A program made the translations under genes and the position numbers. This document shows positions 12,401-16,700 of a stretch of DNA of 20,636 bases, in pieces. Each line of letters starts with the position of its first letter. Position 1 is the first letter of the stretch. Under the pieces are notes generated by a model. That model was not told the origin of the DNA. It saw only the letters and a list, made by a program, of their open reading frames with translations, and ran no database searches. The stretch is from Saccoglossus kowalevskii (lineage: Eukaryota > Hemichordata > Enteropneusta > Harrimaniidae), in NCBI RefSeq assembly GCF_000003605.2, contig NW_003124929.1:95574-116209 (forward strand). Direction: 5' to 3'.

Positions 12401-13230
12401 AGATTATTGCCTATACAAAATAACACCCACACACTTTGGGAATAAGCACAAGCAAAAACACTTTTTTTTTCACAATCACTCATTTAAATCACTATTTTTC
12501 TATTTTTAGAAATCATCTCATTTCTAGATGATCGATCATCTCATGATTTGCGAAACTTCCCTTCAATTTTTTTGAGTTCCTTTACTGCATGTCGCACCAT
12601 TTGCAACCTATACATACTTGATTACTAGTACATTTTACCTGGGCTATCAGGTACCGAATCAAAGTGGCAATTCACTAGAAGACTTGGGCGTGTTTTCTTG
12701 TTTTTTTTTCCTGGTGACATCGCAGTCTCTCCGGGCCCTACACGTGCGATGATATTGGTGACATTACGGTAATAATTACTGAAGTCCTTGATTAGATGAA
12801 GCGAGAATGAACCCTCTGGCCTTTGTACGTCCTTCTCATATTTTTTCTGTGGGTGTGGTTTAATTTTATTCAGTTCTTTCAAGATATACCTGAAGGCCAT
12901 TTCTTCGTTTTCAACACTACCGGTAGTTCTCGGCCCAAAGCTGGTTAATATATCTAGATGTTTCCTGGCACGATGTTCGTAAAATTCCCCCACCGCATCG
13001 GGCGATCTTATTGAGTCCGAGTCGACAGTCGACACGACGCGCGGTTCGGGCAACCAACTATATGACCAGACAACTGCGGCTAGATTGCCACCGAACATCA
13101 CCAAGACGACCAGTAGATACACCTCAGGCAACGAGCTACGGTATCTTTTGACTACATGCTTGACTGTCGCCGCATCTTTCCGTCCACCATTACGTTCTCC
13201 TCTCTTCCGACGTTGATTTGTATCAGCCAT
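245..13230 (-). CDS. ERMP1: ERMP1, ER metallopeptidase 1 (M28 family), nine exons, 3' end outside window
   Basis: Joined exons 13230-12639, 11304-11071, 8926-8780, 7816-7724, 7158-6940, 5468-5236, 4416-4233, 3380-3187 and 400-245 give 2052 nt, 684 codons, in one frame with GT-AG introns. The protein has a basic cytosolic start, a membrane anchor (about 37-58), a luminal M28 zinc-peptidase domain and then many hydrophobic helices, as in animal ERMP1 (about 900 residues in human). The M28 metal and catalytic residues are all visible: H189 and D191 in HFDS, D201 in ASDD, E235-E236 in GAEE, E262 in NFESAG and H338 in YHTEYD. The family member acts in the ER membrane as an aminopeptidase-like enzyme; its substrates are poorly known. 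The start ATG (AGCATGG context) is the first true ATG in frame. About 220 C-terminal residues are expected to the left of the window. Identification is by remembered similarity, not a search. Confidence 0.95.
401..3186 (-). other. ERMP1 intron 8
   Basis: This 2786-bp intron is dominated by the 39-bp minisatellite at about 940-2079. The remaining parts (401-939 and 2080-3186) are AT-rich with no gene or clear element; a short TA run lies near 2973. Confidence 0.85.
940..2079. repeat. 39-bp minisatellite, about 29 units
   Basis: The unit is roughly TACAAAGTTAGGTAATATTG followed by TAACACTTGCAGTAAGTGT. Two main subtypes mix: one with ACACTTGCAGTAAGTG, one with ACATTGGCAGCAAGTG. The centre (about 1570-1980) is the most regular and the edges are diverged. 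Because 39 is a multiple of three and the unit lacks stops in one frame on each strand, it makes long false reading frames on both strands with a 13-residue period ([13 protein letters not shown] on plus). The first subtype holds 8-bp arms TAACACTT/AAGTGTTA around GCAGT. Confidence 0.95.
3187..3380 (-). CDS. ERMP1: ERMP1 exon 8: membrane helices
   Basis: 194 nt entering in phase 1 and leaving in phase 0, residues 568-632. Two hydrophobic helices are joined by [17 protein letters not shown], which aligns with the PILGRSGSEIPPD block of vertebrate ERMP1. Acceptor ATTTACAG|CTATGCC; donor CTG|GTAGGT. Confidence 0.92.
3381..4232 (-). other. ERMP1 intron 7
   Basis: 852 bp with no recognisable gene or repeat. 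A 61-codon open frame on the plus strand (3578-3763) has no family look and is treated as chance. Confidence 0.85.
4233..4416 (-). CDS. ERMP1: ERMP1 exon 7: membrane helices
   Basis: 184 nt entering in phase 0 and leaving in phase 1, residues 507-567. It contains [13 protein letters not shown] and the conserved [12 protein letters not shown] (WVAFPLL-type in vertebrates). Acceptor TCATCTAG|AGATTT; donor AAATG|GTAATT. Confidence 0.9.
4417..5235 (-). other. ERMP1 intron 6
   Basis: 819 bp, AT-rich. Contains the possible TTAA-flanked MITE at 4753-4983; nothing else is recognised. Confidence 0.85.
4753..4983. mobile_element. Possible TTAA-flanked MITE (piggyBac-like)
   Basis: TTAA at 4753-4756 is followed by CTTTTTCATGCCC; the other end is GATGAAAAGG followed by TTAA at 4980-4983. 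The ends form an inverted repeat of about 15 bp with one mismatch when the TTAA and flanking bases are included, and the body is about 223 bp with no coding capacity. TTAA target duplications and small non-autonomous size are usual for piggyBac-derived MITEs. In AT-rich DNA such ends can arise by chance, so this is tentative. Confidence 0.4.
5236..5468 (-). CDS. ERMP1: ERMP1 exon 6: membrane helices
   Basis: 233 nt entering in phase 1 and leaving in phase 0, residues 429-506. It is almost wholly hydrophobic: two to three helices with the blocks [12 protein letters not shown] and [15 protein letters not shown]. The latter resembles the HTLAKRFYY-type stretch of vertebrate ERMP1. Acceptor CTTCCCAG|GTCC after a strong pyrimidine run; donor AAAAAG|GTGAGA. 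Confidence 0.92.
5469..6939 (-). other. ERMP1 intron 5
   Basis: 1471 bp, AT-rich. A plus-strand open frame (6094-6318) looks non-coding. No repeat or element recognised. Confidence 0.85.
6940..7158 (-). CDS. ERMP1: ERMP1 exon 5: end of peptidase domain, first post-domain membrane segment
   Basis: 219 nt in phase 1-1, residues 356-428. [12 protein letters not shown] closes the peptidase domain. [13 protein letters not shown] is a conserved ERMP1 motif, and hydrophobic residues from about 383 to 417 form the first membrane segment or segments after the domain. The acceptor is TTATTCCAG|GAGACA. The donor is taken as GAAG|GTGGGT because it keeps phase 1; a second GT four bases downstream would break the frame. 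Confidence 0.93.
7159..7723 (-). other. ERMP1 intron 4, with an inverted repeat
   Basis: 565 bp. A perfect 14-bp inverted repeat, TGGCTGAAAGATTT at 7418-7431 and its complement at 7536-7549, encloses about 104 bases. It may be a relic of a small element; the open frames on both strands here have no family features. Confidence 0.8.
7724..7816 (-). CDS. ERMP1: ERMP1 exon 4: last zinc ligand
   Basis: 93 nt in phase 1-1, residues 325-355. It reads [20 protein letters not shown], with H338 as the expected final zinc ligand of the M28 domain. Acceptor CGCCTAG|GTATTG; donor GCAG|GTAAGACC. It was found by joining conserved neighbours, as it is too short to stand out as an open frame. Confidence 0.94.
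7817..8779 (-). other. ERMP1 intron 3
   Basis: 963 bp, AT-rich. It holds a run of 13 G at 8362-8374, which is on the C-rich side in the ERMP1 transcript. Nothing else recognised. Confidence 0.85.
8780..8926 (-). CDS. ERMP1: ERMP1 exon 3
   Basis: 147 nt in phase 1-1, residues 276-324, from [12 protein letters not shown] to [14 protein letters not shown]. It matches the conserved ERMP1 block just ahead of the last zinc ligand. The acceptor is TATTTAAG|GTCC, with a weak pyrimidine tract; the donor is CCAG|GTAACA. Confidence 0.95.
8927..11070 (-). other. ERMP1 intron 2
   Basis: 2144 bp, AT-rich. A short (ATGT)n tract lies near 10764-10780 and a possible SINE fragment at 10881-10935. No gene recognised; the small open frames are scattered and featureless. 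Confidence 0.85.
10881..10935 (+). repeat. Possible degraded tRNA-derived SINE fragment
   Basis: TGACTCAGTGGTTA resembles the polymerase III A box of many tRNA-derived SINEs (TGGCTCAGTGGTTA-type), and about 20 bases later GGTCCTACTCTGCCATGAGTC is reminiscent of a damaged B box with its usual follow-on. The spacing is too short and the B box too poor for a working promoter or a tRNA. Confidence 0.25.
11071..11304 (-). CDS. ERMP1: ERMP1 exon 2: core of the M28 active site
   Basis: 234 nt in phase 1-1, residues 198-275. Acceptor CACTTCAG|GCGCAA and donor AACAG|GTAAGTG are both good. It carries the metal-bridging D201 (GASDDAGS), the catalytic E235 and zinc ligand E236 (FNGAEEN), and the next zinc ligand E262 (FLNFESAG), and ends VVFQTG. 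Nearly the whole catalytic centre is therefore in this one exon. Confidence 0.96.
11305..12638 (-). other. ERMP1 intron 1
   Basis: 1334 bp with no gene seen. A perfect 16-bp palindrome AGATGATCGATCATCT lies at 12526-12541, and short TTAGAG-like repeats near 11572-11590. Confidence 0.85.
12639..13230 (-). CDS. ERMP1: ERMP1 exon 1: start, membrane anchor, first zinc ligand
   Basis: Encodes residues 1-197 plus one base of codon 198. It begins [11 protein letters not shown], a strongly basic tail, followed by a hydrophobic segment from about 37 to 58. A family stretch with GPRTTGS and ENEEMAF follows, then DVQRPEGSF, a probable N-glycosylation sequon N156-V-T, and HFDSV with H189 (zinc) and D191 (catalytic support). 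The donor is CCAG|GTAAAA. This exon is visibly richer in G, C and CpG than the flanking introns, as expected next to a promoter. Five codons of open frame upstream of the ATG would need a TTG start, so ATG at 13230 is preferred. Confidence 0.95.
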
Positions 13231-13677
13231 GCTTTCGCCAACCAAACGAGGCTAATCAAGCATGCACAGGGAAACCCAGGTATGCGCAAGTGTGCCGAAG
13301 CCGGGATATCCCAAAGGCTTGTACATTGCACAAATGTATACACCTAAGTACTCGTTACTTTTAATTACTATTACAAGAGATTTTAAGAATATCAAAATAT
13401 TGAATAATCTTATTATTGTTAATGAGAGGGTAATTGTAAACATCAATGTACTATGATACATATAGTAAAGGCATTTAATAAACGTTTTGTTCGAGGAGCA
13501 ATTACGATTCTTCGCGAGAAACCACGAGACTTCGTTTCTGTCATGCGCACTTGATAACATATTTTCATTTTGCGGAAACTTCGAAACTGAGCTTGTTTGT
13601 GGGGCTCAACATTCCCTGTCTTCGTGTATTGGAAGGTCATACTTTATTAGTCTGTGGTCATATTGAGTCTGATAACC
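13231..13677. promoter_or_regulatory. Probable bidirectional promoter between ERMP1 and HSPB11/IFT25
   Basis: The two start codons face away from each other across 447 bp, so both 5' UTRs and promoters must fit here unless an upstream non-coding exon exists. Candidate sites read directly: a forkhead-type GTAAACA (13436-13442), the preferred heptamer of FoxJ1-class ciliary regulators, and TCGCGAGA (13512-13519), most of the BANP/Kaiso-type palindrome seen in many CpG promoters. GCGCA half-sites near 13285 and 13545 are NRF1-like. I saw no clear TATA box in a convincing position and no full RFX X-box. The promoter role is inferred from geometry. Confidence 0.6.
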
Positions 13678-13769
13678 ATGTTCGATGTTGCCCTAACTGA
13701 TGCTGGTGCCAAAGTTGTATTGGCTACTGCGAGTGATGAAAAACATCCGCCGGAACACATGATAGACGG
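13678..13769 (+). CDS. HSPB11: HSPB11/IFT25 exon 1
   Basis: 92 nt, residues 1-30 and two bases of G31. MFDVALTDAGAKVVLATAS runs into DEKHPPEHMIDG, the most conserved block of the family. The donor is ACGG|GTATGT. Confidence 0.95.
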
Positions 13770-16700
13770 GTATGTTTGTGATTATTATTATTACTCAAAC
13801 GCTGTCCAGTTGCTTATTCGAAAAATTAGGGATGGGATAACGGTATGCTGTATGTACGGCCAGCTGCCGAGGATGTGATGAGCGTAGCTTTTTCTACGTA
13901 CCGGTACATCATTTCCTTGTAAGGTAAATAGAGGCTGGAAGATTTGGAAAAAAACTGCGCTGTGAGCGAAGAAAAAACAAAAAACAGGATTTTCCATGAT
14001 AACTGCATTAATATTAAAAAAAAGATATGAGTAAAAAAAAAATTGGCGTTATGCATACATGTGGTTGTGAATATAATATTAATAAGGTAATTCAATAAGA
14101 TTTTGTTGAATATGCAATATGTATCAAATTTGATATTGCGAGATAAAACTTATTTCTGACTATTAATCCCAGACCCATTTTCTGTCAGGAAACACAATGT
14201 TTAGAAATAAGTGCATGAGGACATCATTCTAGTCAAATAGCAAAACATGTAATACACACAATCAGCTGGTGCACGCGTGATATTAAAATAAATACAATAT
14301 TTACTATATGGGGGGGGGGGCGCCATCTTGAATGCAGCATAAAACTAAATAAGAGACAAGTTGTGAAACGCGTTTTTCAGATTCCTACACATGTGGACAA
14401 AGGTGACAATCTTTCACAAAAATACGATCCGTTGGGGTTATATTAAGCCAACCGATAACAAAATTCAGCCGAATTCGGCATTTTTGTGTGGAAAAATCCC
14501 TTGCATACGAACACCTAATTACACCAAGAACCTAAAACACTTTCCGTGGATTTCCTTGGATATTTGAAACCAAAAATTGTCATGCCAGCTCAGTAGCCAA
14601 TCAGCGACGGGCTCACGGTTAGATGACAATTTTGTTTTCAAATACCCCGGGAAAGTGTTCTATGTTCTTAGTGTAATTAGGTGTTCGTATTTGAGGGATT
14701 TTTCCACACAAAAATGCTGAATTTGGTCGAATTTTGTTATCGGTTGGCTTAATTAATATTACCTCCAACGGATCGTATTTTTGTGAAAGATTGGAATTTT
14801 TGTCCTGATTTGTAGGAATCTGAAAAACGCGTTTCACAACTTGTCTCTTATTCAGTTTCATGGTGTACTCAAGATATAGTAAATATCTTATTTATTTTAT
14901 TATCATGTGTGTGCACCAGCTGACTGTGGTAATACACTATTTACAAATAGAAACTAGAAATAGATAATTTTAGAATAATTACGCAGTTGTTGTTTCACAG
15001 ACTTCTAGTGTGTACCGCAATAGAACATGATTCTGAAAATGTTTCTCTACTCCTGGACTAGTAATTAAGTTTCATACTGTTTTCATTAGTCAGAATCCAA
15101 CTGATATTCAGTCATAATTCTGTAGTCTTGAGATAATTGTAGGTCAGGCTGTCCAACTACTGTACATGTAGTGTACATGTAGTGTACATGTAGTGGACAT
15201 GTAGTGGACATGTAGTGGACATGTAGTCCACCATTCAATGTATATAAATAAATATACATGTATATTTCTGTGATTTTGATTATCAGGAGTGAAGAGACTT
15301 TCTGGTCAAGTACTGGACTATTTCCACAAGAATTTGTCATTAGTTTTTCTGGTCTTATGAATATTAATGCAGTAAATCTTAAGACATATCAAAGTAAGTA
15401 TAAGGTGAAAATAAAGAATTCATTGATAATCTATTTTTCACTCAAGTCTGGGTAAGAATACTAGTACTTTAGGGCCCAATAGCTCACAATTCTAAGGGTG
15501 AAAGATGTTAACATCTTATTTCTCACAGTGTTTGTCAACAACTGCTTCTGGACACACTCAGCACAACTAGCCTACAAATTATGAAATGTTCTATCTTTAA
15601 GTTTGCTTAGACACACAGTGGTAATGATTATACACATTTTTGAAAGAAAAGGTTAAAGCACAGTTATTGAAAAATGTCTGTGCATCGCAAACTGCCTAAT
15701 GGGAAATGCATCACATCAAATTTTGATTCAATACAGCGGGCACAAGTTATTTACATACACCTAACTTCCGCACCTGGTAGGCAATTACCAAGGACCTTTG
15801 CAACATCCCCAGACACTTTCCTAGATGATCCAGTGATCATTGTAGACGTAATAAACTTGTATACCCGCCTACGTGACAGGTTAATCAAAACAACGGACCA
15901 AGGTTTTAGATGGATTCAACTCAACTATTACAACTTGTAAGCGTCAAGTTGAAAATTTATCAAACAATCATGTTTCAATCATACTTGATATTAATTATTT
16001 CATGCATTCATATGCTTGTTCATTTAGTAAATTGTATTTTGAACATTTCGGGAAAATAATAAACCTTGTTGATACAATTATTTAAAATGCCACCAACATG
16101 TATTGAAATTACCAAAATAACCCTTGTAAGAACAATTTAGTTTTGAATATAGTTTCTGATTTGAACTCATCGTTGACTATACAATTATTGCTATTATGTC
16201 AAAGTGTGTAGACAAAGACACTCAGATGGAGATTATTCGCCTTTTGCGAATAATCGCAGAGAAAGTTGGACTAGCGAGGGCAACGGTCCAAGAGATTGTA
16301 TGGCATTTCTGTCTCATCGGTTAGACATTCCAACTAGCATCTGTTGTTGACTGAAGTCTGAACAAGAAATCGTTGAATTTATTAAATTTCACTCGTATCT
16401 GAAAGATATTTGAAACTGCTTTATGGTGATGATGTGGAGGTGAAACTAAGTAGAAAATTCCAGGGAAAGATTGACTGGGTGATGAGTGTTCTGGCAAACC
16501 GACAATGGGACATCCCATTATACAAGAAATTGAATGCAACACTCACAATGCTAATATTATTAACATAATCCATTGACAGTACCTCAACAAACTACATATT
16601 CGATTTCTTCCAAGTGTTATGCAGCAATGATTTTTGTACTTAAAAAGCAATGGAATAGTCCAACTACCTCTTGTCCCTCGCGCAGCAATGATTTTTGTAC

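Larger units (their letters stand above)
13770..15286 (+). other. HSPB11/IFT25 intron 1
   Basis: 1517 bp in phase 2. Nearly half is the foldback element at 14249-14937; near the 3' end is the 11-bp repeat at 15171-15236. The first 480 bases show nothing recognisable. Confidence 0.85.

Noticed and set aside
13231-13245. Longer ERMP1 start adding MVGES before MADTN
   Set aside because: The added codon is TTG, not ATG; the ATG at 13230 has a good context and is the first in frame.
13660-13700. RFX X-box near the IFT25 start codon
   Set aside because: GTTGCC and AACCATG words are present but no second half-site at the right spacing; too weak to call.
15674-15940. 88-codon frame as a small gene
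   Set aside because: It lies in repeat copy A; the matching sequence of copy B has a one-base indel and stops in the same frame. A decayed coding piece cannot be excluded, but there is no support for a gene.
16231-16274. Helitron 3' end (hairpin then CTAG)
   Set aside because: The base after CTAG is C rather than the usual T, no TC-type 5' end was found, and repeat similarity does not stop there.
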